Assembly (NCBI RefSeq): GCF_026719705.1
Contig: NZ_JAPPRR010000001.1
Coordinates: 372,001-436,000 of the forward strand
DNA length: 64,000 nucleotides
Source: Pseudokordiimonas caeni
Lineage (GTDB): Bacteria > Pseudomonadota > Alphaproteobacteria > Sphingomonadales > Kordiimonadaceae
Reading direction: 5' to 3'
Made by a program: the position numbers and the translations under genes. The first letter of the stretch is position 1; the number at the start of each line of letters is the position of its first letter. Of this stretch, positions 8,389-17,882 are shown piece by piece. The notes below the pieces were generated by a model. It saw only the letters and a list, made by a program, of their open reading frames with translations, was not told the DNA's origin and searched no databases.

Positions 8389-10200
8389 ATGGCGCCCCCC
8401 ATTCTCAGCCTGCGCGATATCGGCCTCACCTGGGGCGGTGCCCCTGTGCTCGATGCGCTTGAGATGCATATCGGCGCGGACGAGCGGCTTTGCCTCCTTG
8501 GCCGCAACGGCACCGGCAAATCGACGCTGATGAAGATCATCGCAGGCATCATCGAGGCCGACCACGGCGAACGCTGGGTGCAGCCGGGGGCACGGATCGC
8601 CTATCTGCCGCAGGAACCGGATGCGAGCGGCCATGCCACGCTCAAGGATTATATCGTTGGCGGCCTGCCCGAAACGCAGGCGGACGAAACCTACCGTGCT
8701 GATGTGCTGATTGACGAGCTGAATGTGAACGGCAGCGCAGATCCCATGTCGGCTTCGGGCGGGGAGCTGCGCCGGGCAGCCCTTGCCCGCGCGCTGATCG
8801 GCGAGCCTGAGCTTCTGCTCCTTGATGAGCCGACGAACCATCTGGATATCGCCGCCATCGAATGGCTGGAGGCCTATCTGAAGGCGTGGCGCGGGGCCAT
8901 GGTGCTGATCAGTCACGACCGCACGTTCCTCACGAACCTCGCCACCGCGTGCCTTTGGCTTGATCGCGGCGCCATCCGTCGGATGGACGCAGGCTTCGCC
9001 CGCTTCGAGGCATGGCAGGATGAAGTGCTTGCCGACGAGGAAATGCAGGCCAAAAAACTTGATAAATTCATCAAGACGGAAGGCAAGTGGGCGGTCGAAG
9101 GTATCAGCGCGCGCCGCAAGCGCAACCAGGGCCGCCTGCGCCGCCTGCAGGACATGCGCGCCGAAAGCGCCAACCGGATCAGGGCCAAGGGCTCGGTCAA
9201 TATCACACTGGCGAGCGGTGAAGGGTCCGGCACGCGGGTGATCGAGGCCAAGGGTATCGCCAAGGCCTATGACGGCCGCACGCTTTTCAGCGATTTCAGC
9301 ATCCGTATCAACCGGGGCGACCGGATCGGCGTTATCGGCCCGAACGGCGTTGGCAAATCGACGCTCCTGAAGGTGCTGACCGGGGAAATCCAGCCCGACG
9401 CGGGCGAGGTGAAGATCGGCACCAACCTGTTGCCCGTCTATATCGACCAAAAGCGCGCCGCGCTGAAGGACGAGGTGAGCGTGCAGGATGTGATCACCGG
9501 CGGTGGCGGCGATTATGTGCATGTGGGCGGCGAGCCCCGGCATGTGATGAGCTATCTGAAGGATTTCCTGTTCGATCCATCACAGGCGAAAACACCGGTG
9601 GGCGCGCTGTCGGGCGGGGAGCGCAACCGGCTGCTGATCGCCACGAATTTCGCCCGTCCGTCGAACCTGCTGATCCTTGATGAGCCGACGAACGATCTTG
9701 ATATGGATACGCTGGATCTGTTGCAGGAAGTGTTGGCGGACTATGACGGCACCATCATTGTCGTATCGCACGACCGGGATTTCCTTGACCGCGTGGTCAC
9801 CTCCTCGATCGTGATGGAAGGAGATGGCACGGCGGTTGAATATGCGGGCGGCTACAGCGACTATCGTGCTCAAAAGGCATTGTCCGCAACCGCCGAGGTG
9901 AAGCCAGCAGCCAAGCCAAAATCGAACGTGACGCCGATTGCCGACGCCCGGCCCAAAAAGACTTCAAAGCTTTCCTACAAGGACCAGCGCGAGCTCGATA
10001 ACCTGCCGGCCGAGATCGAGGCGCTGACGGACGAAATCGCCGAGATCGAGGCACGGCTCGCCGATCCGGACCTTTATGCGAAAGATCCGGCGAAATTTGC
10101 CGCCCTTGGCAGAAAGCTCGAAGACAAGCGCACTTTCCTCGATGCCCGCGAAATGCGGTGGCTGGAGCTTGAGGAGCTGCGGGAAAGCCTCGAGAAATAA
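8389..10200 (+). CDS. uup: ABC-F family ATP-binding protein, Uup type
   Basis: A 603-residue soluble protein with two ABC ATPase domains and no membrane segment. Domain 1 has Walker A GRNGTGKST (38-46), signature SGGELRRAALARAL and Walker B LLLLDEPTNHLD. Domain 2 has GPNGVGKST, signature SGGERNRLL and LLILDEPTNDLDMDTLDLL, the last being typical of Uup rather than EttA or YheS. A charged C-terminal coiled coil beginning about residue 530 matches the Uup DNA-binding tail. E. coli Uup acts on the ribosome and influences transposon precise excision. ATG 8389 has GGAG eight bases upstream. It follows the LuxR gene by 79 bases in the same direction. Confidence 0.92.
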   Translation: MAPPILSLRDIGLTWGGAPVLDALEMHIGADERLCLLGRNGTGKSTLMKIIAGIIEADHGERWVQPGARIAYLPQEPDASGHATLKDYIVGGLPETQADETYRADVLIDELNVNGSADPMSASGGELRRAALARALIGEPELLLLDEPTNHLDIAAIEWLEAYLKAWRGAMVLISHDRTFLTNLATACLWLDRGAIRRMDAGFARFEAWQDEVLADEEMQAKKLDKFIKTEGKWAVEGISARRKRNQGRLRRLQDMRAESANRIRAKGSVNITLASGEGSGTRVIEAKGIAKAYDGRTLFSDFSIRINRGDRIGVIGPNGVGKSTLLKVLTGEIQPDAGEVKIGTNLLPVYIDQKRAALKDEVSVQDVITGGGGDYVHVGGEPRHVMSYLKDFLFDPSQAKTPVGALSGGERNRLLIATNFARPSNLLILDEPTNDLDMDTLDLLQEVLADYDGTIIVVSHDRDFLDRVVTSSIVMEGDGTAVEYAGGYSDYRAQKALSATAEVKPAAKPKSNVTPIADARPKKTSKLSYKDQRELDNLPAEIEALTDEIAEIEARLADPDLYAKDPAKFAALGRKLEDKRTFLDAREMRWLELEELRESLEK

Positions 10201-10305
10201 TCGGGCTGTTCCCGGATAAGCGTTTCCATTTCTTGACAAGCGCTTACCGTGACTGTTGATTCAAACGGGGGCGACACAAGGCAAGCTGGCAGGCTAGGTG
10301 AACCT

Positions 10306-11205
10306 TTGACGCAGGCGATATTCAGGGTAGCTCTTTTGTGGGCTGCAGCCGCGGGGCTGTTGTCGGCCGCTGCCCGTGGGCAGGAGGCGAGCGACACCCG
10401 CCAGCCGCTTGTCTGGTATATTTATGAGCTTGACCCCTTCCATATCGTCAGCGGTCCTGATCGGGGGCAGGGCTACGGCGACAAGACGCTGGATGATATT
10501 GAAAAAGCGATGCCTCAATATCGCTTCAACCGGCAGGTCGTACCTTTCACACGCCTGCTGGCCAATATGAAGACGGTGCCGAACAGCTGCACACTTGGCC
10601 TTGTGCCCAACCCCGACCGGACGGACACCTATCTCTATTCAAAGCCCTTCATCTGGACCCAGGTGGCACAGTTTGCCGTTCAGGAGAAACGCGCGAACGA
10701 GGTGCGGGCGATCCTGACACCCGATCACAATGTGCCGCTTTCACGCGTGGATGATGCCGGCTTCCGGTATGGCGGGTTGGCCATCGAGCATCATTTCATC
10801 GACGGCATCGACGCGCATGTGCAAACGGCGCGCGCAGCCGGCCGCATGTTCGATATTGAGCGCGAAGACCTCGTTCTTGCCATGCTGGCGCGGGGACGTT
10901 TCGACTATAGTTTCAGCGCCCCCGATGAGATCGGATATTTCAACCTCCGGGCCCGTCGGGCGGGACTGCGCGACAGGCTGATTTCCTTTCCAGTAGAAGG
11001 CTCGCCCCATGTGGCAGTCAGCCATCTCGTTTGTGCGCGCTCGGATGTCGGGGCAGAGGTCATCGCGGCGGCGAACGCGCTTCTGGACAAGGAGACCGCG
11101 CCACCTTCGTGGTTCCGGCATTACCTGCGCTGGCTTGATCCCACCAATGCCGCGCTCTTTCACGAACAGGTCACACGGCTTTTGCAGAAAGACAGGGTGG
11201 AATAG
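10306..11205 (+). CDS. solitary periplasmic substrate-binding-like protein (first of a tandem pair)
   Basis: About 299 residues with a signal peptide and the overall pattern of extracellular solute-binding family 3 proteins. It shares the block SGPxRGQGxGDxTLxDIExxMPxY with the next gene. The start is uncertain: TTG 10306 puts the signal peptide (AIFRVALLWAAAAGLLSAAARG) at the N-terminus and follows AGGTG by five bases, while GTG 10249 would add 19 polar residues ahead of it. A TTGACA at 10233-10238 could be a -35 element, which would place transcription downstream of 10249. No permease or ATPase is adjacent, so it may be a sensor or scavenging protein rather than part of an importer. Confidence 0.75.
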   Translation: MTQAIFRVALLWAAAAGLLSAAARGQEASDTRQPLVWYIYELDPFHIVSGPDRGQGYGDKTLDDIEKAMPQYRFNRQVVPFTRLLANMKTVPNSCTLGLVPNPDRTDTYLYSKPFIWTQVAQFAVQEKRANEVRAILTPDHNVPLSRVDDAGFRYGGLAIEHHFIDGIDAHVQTARAAGRMFDIEREDLVLAMLARGRFDYSFSAPDEIGYFNLRARRAGLRDRLISFPVEGSPHVAVSHLVCARSDVGAEVIAAANALLDKETAPPSWFRHYLRWLDPTNAALFHEQVTRLLQKDRVE

Positions 11206-11211
11206 GCTGTC

Positions 11212-12087
11212 ATGCGCTTTTCAGCGGCTTTTATCTGCGGTCTCATATGCTGCATTGGCGGGGCCGTGGTCGCTGATGGCAAACCCCGGCAGGTAATCGG
11301 CTGGGTCACCTATGACAATCACCCGGTCCATATCGCCTCCGGCCCGTTCAGGGGGCAGGGCTTTGGCGATCTGACGCTCAATGATATCGAGGAACTGATG
11401 CCGGCTTACCGGCTTGACCGGCGTCAGGCAAGTGCGGCCCGCATGATGCGGCTTCTGGATGGTGATGCGCCCTTCTGCGCCTCGTTGCTGATAAAAACGC
11501 CGGAACGGGCTGCAAAATATCTCTTTTCCCCGCCTGTTCATGTGAGCAGCGGCAACCACCTGATCGTGCGGATGGAGGATGCTGCGCGTGCCAGAAGCAC
11601 GCAGGGCGATGACGGCATCGATGTCGCAAAGCTACCCGCTGCCGGGTTCATCAATCTTGGCAAAGTGCGCACCCGTACACTAGGGCCCGCAATTGATCCC
11701 TTTGCCGTTGAAATGAAGGCTGGAAAGCGTCTGGTCGAGGTGGATAACATGACGGCCGTCCTGTCGCTTCTGGTGCGGGAACGCGTGGACCATGCCTTCG
11801 GCACGCCTGAAGAGGTCGCCTATTTCGAACGTGCAGCGCCGGAGGTTTATGCCGGTAAGCTTGCCCTCTTTCCGGTCAAGGGCGCGGAGAAGACGATTCT
11901 CGGTTATTTTGCCTGTGCCAGAACCCCCGCCACAGAGGCATTTCTGGCCGATCTTGGCCGTTTGATGGACAGCTTCAGCGGGTTGCCGCCATGGTATGCC
12001 TATTACTGGCAATGGGCAGGCCCCCATGCGGCGCCGGGGGATGAACTGATCCGGGGTGCCGATCGCGAAGATCGCCCCGCAGACTGA
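11212..12087 (+). CDS. solitary periplasmic substrate-binding-like protein (second of a tandem pair)
   Basis: A 291-residue paralogue of the preceding gene, six bases downstream and clearly co-transcribed. It has a signal peptide (residues 1-21), the shared block HIASGPFRGQGFGD near residue 45, and a conserved C-terminal region with YFACAR and a WYAYYWQW tail where the partner has HLVCAR and WFRHYLRWL. The two differ over much of the middle, so they probably bind different ligands or the duplication is old. No transporter or signalling partner is adjacent and no specific function can be given. Confidence 0.75.
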   Translation: MRFSAAFICGLICCIGGAVVADGKPRQVIGWVTYDNHPVHIASGPFRGQGFGDLTLNDIEELMPAYRLDRRQASAARMMRLLDGDAPFCASLLIKTPERAAKYLFSPPVHVSSGNHLIVRMEDAARARSTQGDDGIDVAKLPAAGFINLGKVRTRTLGPAIDPFAVEMKAGKRLVEVDNMTAVLSLLVRERVDHAFGTPEEVAYFERAAPEVYAGKLALFPVKGAEKTILGYFACARTPATEAFLADLGRLMDSFSGLPPWYAYYWQWAGPHAAPGDELIRGADREDRPAD

Positions 12088-12174
12088 CCGCGATCCCTTC
12101 ATTTTTGCCGTTTTTCCCCTGTTCAAGGCAGGAAAATTTGCTAATAAGGGGCGACAGTCGCTGCCGTCGGCGGC

Positions 12175-12198
12175 GATCATCCATTATAGGCGATGATC
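12175..12198. repeat. inverted repeat in the leader upstream of yebC
   Basis: GATCATC and GATGATC are 10 bases apart in the 213-base gap between the binding-protein pair and yebC. It may be a small hairpin or operator for yebC. There is no T tract after it. The rest of the gap (12088-12300) shows no reading frame I would support. Confidence 0.3.
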
Positions 12199-12300
12199 CG
12201 GTCATGCGTCTGGCCGGGCCTGGCCGCGGAAACGCGAAGCCGGGACCTCGGCGCAAGGCGCGGGTCACGCAAAAAGTAAGGTCTGGAACAAGAGGATACC

Positions 12301-13050
12301 ATGGCAGGCCATTCCCAGTTTAAGAACATCATGCACCGCAAGGGTGCGCAGGATGCCAAGCGCTCCAAAATCTTCTCGAAACTGTCGCGCGAAATCACGA
12401 TGGCCGCGAAGCTCGGCGGCCCCGATGTGGCCTCGAACGCCCGCCTGCGTCTGGCGATTTCCACGGCGCGCGCCCAGTCGATGCCGAAAGACAATATCGA
12501 GCGGGCGATCCAGAAAGCCTCGGGCGGCGACGCGGAGAACTATGACGAACTGCGCTATGAAGGCTATGGCCCGGGCGGCGTCGGCATCATCGTCGAGGCG
12601 CTGACCGACAACCGCAACCGTACCGCATCTGACGTTCGCACCATCTTCTCGAAAGCTGGTGGCAACATGGGCGAAAGCGGCTCGGTTTCCTTCATGTTCG
12701 ACCGTGTGGGCGAGATCGGCTTCAAGGCCGACGTGGCGGACGCTGACACCATGTTCGAGGCAGCCCTCGAGGCCGGTGCCGTGGAAGTGGAATCGGACGA
12801 GGACGGCCATGCCGTCTATACCGAGCCTGCTGACCTGCACGCGGTTGCGGCGGCCCTTACCGAGGCGCTGAAAACAGAGCCCGAGACCGCCAAGCTGATC
12901 TTCAAGGCGAAAGAGCCCACCACGCTCGACAAGGAAGGCGCCGAGAAGCTGATGAAGCTTCTGGATGCGCTGGAAGACAACGACGACGTACAGACCGTGT
13001 TCGGGGGCTATCATATCCCCGAGGACGTCATGGCAGCCCTCGAAGGCTGA
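12301..13050 (+). CDS. yebC: YebC/PmpR family regulator (TACO1 family)
   Basis: A 249-residue protein with the universal YebC opening [21 protein letters not shown] and full family length. Members are described both as DNA-binding regulators (PmpR; a RuvC operon regulator) and, for the YebC/TACO1 family, as factors that help ribosomes through difficult sequences such as polyproline. The location directly upstream of ruvC-ruvA-ruvB is strongly conserved among bacteria. AGAGGA lies five bases before the ATG. A hairpin with a T-rich tail separates it from ruvC, so expression may be partly uncoupled. Confidence 0.95.
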   Translation: MAGHSQFKNIMHRKGAQDAKRSKIFSKLSREITMAAKLGGPDVASNARLRLAISTARAQSMPKDNIERAIQKASGGDAENYDELRYEGYGPGGVGIIVEALTDNRNRTASDVRTIFSKAGGNMGESGSVSFMFDRVGEIGFKADVADADTMFEAALEAGAVEVESDEDGHAVYTEPADLHAVAAALTEALKTEPETAKLIFKAKEPTTLDKEGAEKLMKLLDALEDNDDVQTVFGGYHIPEDVMAALEG

Positions 13051-13057
13051 TAACAAC

Positions 13058-13095
13058 AAGGTGTCGGAAGCTGTGCTTCCGGCGCCTTCTTTTCT
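13058..13095 (+). terminator. terminator or attenuator between yebC and ruvC
   Basis: AAGGTGTCGGAAGC and GCTTCCGGCGCCTT pair with two G-U wobbles around a three-base loop and are followed by CTTTTCT. It starts eight bases after the yebC stop and could end or reduce transcription before ruvC. Confidence 0.7.
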
Positions 13096-13116
13096 CCGGG
13101 GGGACGGCGGCAGCCG

Positions 13117-13617
13117 ATGAGAGTATTGGGTCTTGATCCGGGTTTGCAACGCACCGGCTGGGGTATCGTCGATGCCGTGGGGACCCGTCTTTCCCATGTC
13201 GCCAACGGCACCGTGACAACCGACCCCAAGGCGAGCCTTGCAGAACGGCTCGTGCAACTGGCCGATGGCCTGCGCGCCGTCCTTGCCGACTGGAAGCCCG
13301 AGGCCTGCGCGGTTGAGGAAACCTTCGTCAACAAGAACCCCACTTCCACGCTGAAGCTCGGGCAGGCGCGCGGCATCGCGCTTTATGTGCCGGCAAAGGC
13401 CGGCCTTATTGTTGCCGAATATACCCCCAATCATGTCAAGAAGTCGGTGGTCGGAGTAGGCCATGCCGCCAAGGAACAGATTGACGCCATGGTCAAAATG
13501 CTGCTGCCAGGAGTGAAGATCACGGGGCCTGATGCCGCCGACGCGCTTGCCGTCGCCATCACGCACGCCCACCATCTGGCAACCGACGCCGCCCTGATGC
13601 GGAGGGCATTGCCATGA
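13117..13617 (+). CDS. ruvC: Holliday junction endonuclease RuvC
   Basis: A 166-residue RNase H-fold nuclease that resolves Holliday junctions made by RecA and moved by RuvAB. The acidic catalytic set is intact: Asp7 in GLDPG, Glu67 in VEETF, Asp139 and Asp142 in GPDAADALA. Length and start match the family. The end overlaps ruvA by four bases (ATGA), so ruvC, ruvA and ruvB are translationally coupled. Confidence 0.97.
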   Translation: MRVLGLDPGLQRTGWGIVDAVGTRLSHVANGTVTTDPKASLAERLVQLADGLRAVLADWKPEACAVEETFVNKNPTSTLKLGQARGIALYVPAKAGLIVAEYTPNHVKKSVVGVGHAAKEQIDAMVKMLLPGVKITGPDAADALAVAITHAHHLATDAALMRRALP

Positions 13618-14234
13618 TTGCCAAGCTTTCCGGCCTTGTGGATACCGTCGGCACCGACTTCTGCATCATTGATGTGGGTGGTGTGGGCTATCTGGTGCAG
13701 GGCTCATCCCGCACGCTTGGTGCGCTGCCCGGGCAGGGTGAGGCCGCCCGGCTTCATATCGAAACGATTGTCCGCGAGGATGCAATCACGCTTTATGGCT
13801 TCGCGACCGTGGCCGAGCGCGACATGTACCGCCTGCTGACCTCCGTGCAGGGGGTAGGTGCCAAGGTGGGCCTTGCGATCCTGTCGGCGCTGAGCCCGAC
13901 CGAAGTTGAAAATTCGATCGCCGCACAGGATGCCAAATCCATCACCCGTGCGAACGGTGTTGGGCCGAAGCTCGCCCAGCGCATCGTCAACGAACTGAAG
14001 GACAAGGTTGCCGGCATCGTGGCTGCCGCCCCGAAAGGTGTGGCTGTGAACGGCGCCGCTGCCCCCGCGACATCGCAGGCCGGGATCATCGGCGATGCCG
14101 TCTCCGCGCTCGTCAATCTCGGCTACCGCCCGACAGAAGCGCACGGCGCTGTTGTGAAGGCCGCCAAGGAGCTTGGTGAAGACGCGACCCTCGGCAAGCT
14201 TGTGCCCGCAGCCCTCAGGGAGCTTTCGGCATGA
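13614..14234 (+). CDS. ruvA: Holliday junction DNA helicase subunit RuvA
   Basis: A 206-residue junction-binding protein. The N-terminal OB fold ([10 protein letters not shown]) is followed by two helix-hairpin-helix motifs ([16 protein letters not shown] and [16 protein letters not shown]), a flexible Ala-rich linker near residues 140-158 and the C-terminal RuvB-binding helix bundle. It tetramerises on four-way junctions and loads RuvB rings. Four-base ATGA overlaps join it to ruvC and ruvB. Confidence 0.97.
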   Translation: MIAKLSGLVDTVGTDFCIIDVGGVGYLVQGSSRTLGALPGQGEAARLHIETIVREDAITLYGFATVAERDMYRLLTSVQGVGAKVGLAILSALSPTEVENSIAAQDAKSITRANGVGPKLAQRIVNELKDKVAGIVAAAPKGVAVNGAAAPATSQAGIIGDAVSALVNLGYRPTEAHGAVVKAAKELGEDATLGKLVPAALRELSA

Positions 14235-15274
14235 GCGACGAAAACAGGCTGATGGACCGCGAGGAAAACGCAGGCGACGGTTACGATACCGCCCTCCGCC
14301 CGCAGACGCTTGCCGATTTCATCGGCCAGCAGCAGGCCCGCGAAAACCTGAAGGTTTTTATTGATGCCGCCCGTGCACGCGGCGAGGCGATGGACCACGT
14401 GCTGTTCTTCGGGCCGCCGGGCCTTGGCAAAACGACCCTCGCCCAGATCGTTGCGCGGGAGCTGGGTGTCGGCTTCCGGGCTACCTCTGGCCCTGTCATC
14501 GCCAAGGCGGGCGATCTGGCGGCGATCCTCACGAACCTGCAGGAAAATGATGTTCTTTTCATCGATGAAATCCACCGGCTGAACCCGGCGGTGGAGGAAA
14601 TCCTTTATCCGGCGATGGAGGATTTCCAGCTTGATCTCATCATCGGCGACGGCCCCGCCGCGCGGTCGGTGCGGATTGACCTGCCGAAATTCACGCTTGT
14701 GGGCGCCACCACGCGCTCCGGCCTTATCACCAAGCCGCTCCGGGACCGGTTCGGCATCCCGACCCGACTTGAGTTCTACACCACGGAAGAGCTGACCGAA
14801 GTGGTGCGGCGAGGAGCGCGGCTTCTGGGGCTCGCGATGACCGAGGATGGTGCGCGCGAGGTAGCGGCCCGTTCGCGCGGTACGCCGCGTATCGCCGGGC
14901 GCCTGCTGCGCCGGGTGCGGGATTTCGCACTGGTGGCCGAGAAAGATACCGTGGATGCCGTGGCGGCGGACGGCGCGCTGACGCGCCTCGCTGTAGACAA
15001 GCTCGGCCTCGACCTTATGGACCGGCGCTATCTTTCCTGTATCGGCGAAACCTATATGGGCGGTCCCGTGGGGATCGAGACGCTGGCCGCAGCGCTTTCC
15101 GAACCTCGCGACGCCATCGAAGATATCATCGAGCCCTATCTGATGCAGATCGGCCTTGTGGCGCGCACGCCGCGCGGGCGTATCCTGTCGCCCGATGGCT
15201 GGAAGCATCTGGGGCTCAATCCGCCTGCCGGCACCGGCGGCGCGCAGTTCGACCTGTTGGGAGGTGGCAAATGA
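14231..15274 (+). CDS. ruvB: Holliday junction branch-migration ATPase RuvB
   Basis: A 347-residue AAA+ motor. Visible motifs are the family start region [11 protein letters not shown], Walker [10 protein letters not shown], Walker B FIDEIHR, sensor 1 GATTR and the C-terminal winged helix with the arginine-rich TPRGR. RuvB hexamers drive branch migration with RuvA. The gene overlaps ruvA upstream and ybgC downstream by four bases each, linking recombination genes with the Tol-Pal cluster in one transcription unit. Confidence 0.97.
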   Translation: MSDENRLMDREENAGDGYDTALRPQTLADFIGQQQARENLKVFIDAARARGEAMDHVLFFGPPGLGKTTLAQIVARELGVGFRATSGPVIAKAGDLAAILTNLQENDVLFIDEIHRLNPAVEEILYPAMEDFQLDLIIGDGPAARSVRIDLPKFTLVGATTRSGLITKPLRDRFGIPTRLEFYTTEELTEVVRRGARLLGLAMTEDGAREVAARSRGTPRIAGRLLRRVRDFALVAEKDTVDAVAADGALTRLAVDKLGLDLMDRRYLSCIGETYMGGPVGIETLAAALSEPRDAIEDIIEPYLMQIGLVARTPRGRILSPDGWKHLGLNPPAGTGGAQFDLLGGGK

Positions 15275-15747
15275 CCCTGATGCCCGCCACTGGCGAATGG
15301 AAGGACGGTGTCTTCCGTTTTCCGATCCGCGTTTATTACGAGGATACGGACGTGGGCGGCATGGTCTATCATGGCCGTTATGTCAGCTTTTTCGAGCGTG
15401 TCCGGTCGGAAAGCATCCGGGGCAGTGCCGCCGACGTTGATGCACTTTTCGATCTGCCGGCCGCCGAGGGCGGGCCGCTTACTTATGTCGTGTCGTCGAT
15501 CAATGTGAAATATCACCGCCAAGCCAAGGTAGGTGATGTGCTGATCGGCCATTCGACCGTCACCCGCGTGCGCGGGGCTGCGGTTGAAATCAGGCAATGG
15601 ATTGACCGCGAAGGCGAACGTGTCGCCGAAGCGGATCTGGTTGTCGCCATCGTCGGGAACGATGGAAGGCCGCGCCGCTGGCCCAAAGCGGTGGAAGAAT
15701 GCTGGCGCAACTGGCAGGCCATCGAGGCCGGTCGGCAGGGCGCCTGA
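15271..15747 (+). CDS. ybgC: YbgC acyl-CoA thioesterase, tol operon first gene
   Basis: A 158-residue hot-dog-fold thioesterase. The motif [17 protein letters not shown] (21-37) carries the catalytic Asp27 and His34 equivalent to Asp18 and His25 of E. coli YbgC. Members hydrolyse acyl-CoA and interact with acyl carrier protein and phospholipid synthesis enzymes at the membrane. It starts with an ATGA overlap on ruvB and precedes tolQ by 26 bases, the standard position in tol-pal operons. Confidence 0.93.
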   Translation: MTLMPATGEWKDGVFRFPIRVYYEDTDVGGMVYHGRYVSFFERVRSESIRGSAADVDALFDLPAAEGGPLTYVVSSINVKYHRQAKVGDVLIGHSTVTRVRGAAVEIRQWIDREGERVAEADLVVAIVGNDGRPRRWPKAVEECWRNWQAIEAGRQGA

Positions 15748-15773
15748 CAACAACGAGGATCATAGAGGATCAG

Positions 15774-16502
15774 ATGGATCAGACTCTCGAAGCAACCGAA
15801 CTCGCGGGCAGCGTAGCCCAGCATGACTTTTCGATCATCGGCATGTTCATGCAGGCCGACTGGGTCGTCAAACTGGTGATGCTGATGCTGATCGGCGCCA
15901 GTATCTGGGGCTGGTCGATCATTTTCAATACATGGAAGCGCATGAAGGAAGCCCGTGGCAAGGCCAACCAGTTCGAGGATGTGTTCTGGTCGGGCAATTC
16001 GCTGGATGACCTTTATGCCCGTCTGAAGGCCGCGCCCGATCATCCGATGGCGGCAGTGTTTGTGGCGGCAATGCGTGAATGGCAGCGTAGCCTCACAGCC
16101 CGCACCTCGTCGGCGCTTGACAAAGTGACCGTATCGGACCGCATCTACAAGGTGATGCATGTCACCACGCAGCGCGAGATGGAGCGCCTTGAAGGCCAGG
16201 TGGCTTACCTTGCTACCATCGGCTCGGCCTCGCCGTTTGTGGGCCTTTTCGGTACCGTCTGGGGGATCATGAACGCCTTCACCGGTATCGCGACCGCCTC
16301 CGATACGTCGCTCGCCACCGTGGCGCCGGGCATCGCCGAAGCGTTGCTTGCGACTGCCCTTGGCCTCATCGCCGCTATCCCCTCGGTAATCGCCTACAAC
16401 AAGCTGTCGAACGACCTTGGCCGGTATGGCATGCGCGTCGAAGGCTTCGCGGACGAGTTTGCCGCCATCCTGTCGCGTCAACTTGACGAACGGAGCCACT
16501 GA
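15774..16502 (+). CDS. tolQ: TolQ, proton channel subunit of the Tol-Pal system
   Basis: A 242-residue inner-membrane protein with three membrane helices (about residues 25-47, 138-160 and 175-197). The conserved stretch near residue 145, GSASPFVGLFGTVWGI, and the following small-residue-rich helix line the proton path. With TolR it powers TolA during cell constriction. AGAGGA lies four bases before the ATG at 15774; upstream in-frame codons fall inside ybgC. It sits two bases ahead of tolR. Confidence 0.95.
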   Translation: MDQTLEATELAGSVAQHDFSIIGMFMQADWVVKLVMLMLIGASIWGWSIIFNTWKRMKEARGKANQFEDVFWSGNSLDDLYARLKAAPDHPMAAVFVAAMREWQRSLTARTSSALDKVTVSDRIYKVMHVTTQREMERLEGQVAYLATIGSASPFVGLFGTVWGIMNAFTGIATASDTSLATVAPGIAEALLATALGLIAAIPSVIAYNKLSNDLGRYGMRVEGFADEFAAILSRQLDERSH

Positions 16503-16504
16503 TC

Positions 16505-16948
16505 ATGGGTGCATCCGTCACCGGCAGCGACATCCGGGGCCGCAAGACCGGTCGCCGCCGGTATGCCCCGATGGCCGAAATCAACGTGACGCCCTTTGTG
16601 GACGTCATGCTGGTGCTTCTGATCATCTTCATGGTGGCTGCTCCGCTTCTCACCGCCGGTGTGGCGGTGGACCTGCCCAAGGCGAAAGCCAAGCCGCTGG
16701 CGCAGGATAGCAAGCCGCTTGAGGTGTCGATCGATCAAAAAGGCGCCATATTCCTCGCCGATACTGCCATTACGGTCGAAGAGCTGGGGCCGCGCCTCAA
16801 GGCAATCTCCGAAAACCGTATGGATACCCGCATCTATATCCGGGCTGACCGGACGCTGGATTACGGGGATGTCATGGAAGTTGTCGGCACCATCAACTCG
16901 GCTGGTTTTACCAAGGTGGCCCTGATTGCAGACCCGTCGAAGAAATGA
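16505..16948 (+). CDS. tolR: TolR, ExbD-like subunit of the Tol-Pal system
   Basis: A 147-residue protein with one N-terminal membrane helix (about 34-54) that carries the essential aspartate in NVTPFVDVMLVLL, followed by a periplasmic domain. The aspartate is the protonatable residue coupling proton flow to TolA. The start ATG at 16505 is two bases after the tolQ stop. Confidence 0.95.
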   Translation: MGASVTGSDIRGRKTGRRRYAPMAEINVTPFVDVMLVLLIIFMVAAPLLTAGVAVDLPKAKAKPLAQDSKPLEVSIDQKGAIFLADTAITVEELGPRLKAISENRMDTRIYIRADRTLDYGDVMEVVGTINSAGFTKVALIADPSKK

Positions 16949-16961
16949 CGAAGACCGGCTG

Positions 16962-17834
16962 ATGCCGGTCTCCGAAAACAAGCCTGATCGTGCCGGCTGG
17001 ATTATGTCGGCGGCGCTGCATGTCGGCGTCGTGGGTGTTGTCATTTACGGGCTGCCGAGCATCGAGCGCCCGAATATCGCGCCGCCGCCGCCGATTGTGA
17101 TCGAGTTCGACCAGATCGCTGAAAAGACCCAGCAGCTCGCCCCCGCGCCCGAGGAAAAGGCCGAGGAAGAAACCAAGCCGGAGGAAGAGCCGAAGTTCGC
17201 CCCGGCGCCCGAGCCGGAGCCCGAGCAGGCGGAAAGCGTGCCGCTGCCGGAGCCGAAACCGGCCGAGCCCGAGAAGAAGGAAGAGAAGCCTGAGCCTCCG
17301 AAGCCGAAGCCCGAGGAAATCGAGCGCAAGCAGGTGGTGGAAAACGTGCGTCCGCAAGCCAAGCCGAAGCCGCCGAGCCGGTTCAGCGCCTCGCGCATCT
17401 CGGCCCTCATCGACAAGTCGATCAAGGAAGACCAGAAGCCCGAGACCGACAAGAAAGATGAGGAAAAGGCACCCGAGCAGGCCGTGAAGAAGGATACGTT
17501 CGCAGCCCTTCGCGGTCGTTTTGCCACGGCGTCGCTCAAGGATGCTCTCAGCCAGAAACTGGCCGGCTGCTGGAACTTCCCCGGCGGCGCCAAGGATGTA
17601 TCGAACTTCAACGTGACGGTACGCATCTGGCTTCGCCCCGATGGGTCGCTGTCCCGCATGCCGCAATATGCGGACGTGGGCGACCTTTCGGACGGTTTCT
17701 ATCGCACCTTTGCGGAAAGTGCGCTGCGCGCCGTGCGGCTCTGCGAGCCCTTCACGGAAGCCAGCGATTACATTCGCGAGGGCAACCAGTATATTGATTT
17801 CAACTTCAACGGGGCGGAATTCGCGGGCGGCTGA
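16962..17834 (+). CDS. tolA: TolA-like energy transducer
   Basis: About 290 residues. A membrane helix at about 11-31 is followed by a Pro, Glu and Lys-rich extension (about 50-150) that can span the periplasm, and a folded C-terminal domain (about 200-290) with two cysteines, similar to TonB/TolA C-termini. It links TolQR to the outer membrane partners TolB and Pal. The start ATG at 16962 is 13 bases after tolR; the ribosome binding site is weak, and translation may depend on coupling. The rod is Pro/Glu-rich rather than the Ala/Lys/Glu helix of enteric TolA, as is usual in alphaproteobacteria. Confidence 0.88.
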   Translation: MPVSENKPDRAGWIMSAALHVGVVGVVIYGLPSIERPNIAPPPPIVIEFDQIAEKTQQLAPAPEEKAEEETKPEEEPKFAPAPEPEPEQAESVPLPEPKPAEPEKKEEKPEPPKPKPEEIERKQVVENVRPQAKPKPPSRFSASRISALIDKSIKEDQKPETDKKDEEKAPEQAVKKDTFAALRGRFATASLKDALSQKLAGCWNFPGGAKDVSNFNVTVRIWLRPDGSLSRMPQYADVGDLSDGFYRTFAESALRAVRLCEPFTEASDYIREGNQYIDFNFNGAEFAGG

Positions 17835-17882
17835 TCGCGCGCGTACCATCCCACCAAACGAGAAGACAAAGGACCGTTTGAC

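Noticed and set aside
10233-10261. TTGACA-N17-TTGATT promoter ahead of the binding-protein pair
   Set aside because: The -35 is perfect but the -10 matches only half of the consensus, so it is used only as weak support for the TTG start.
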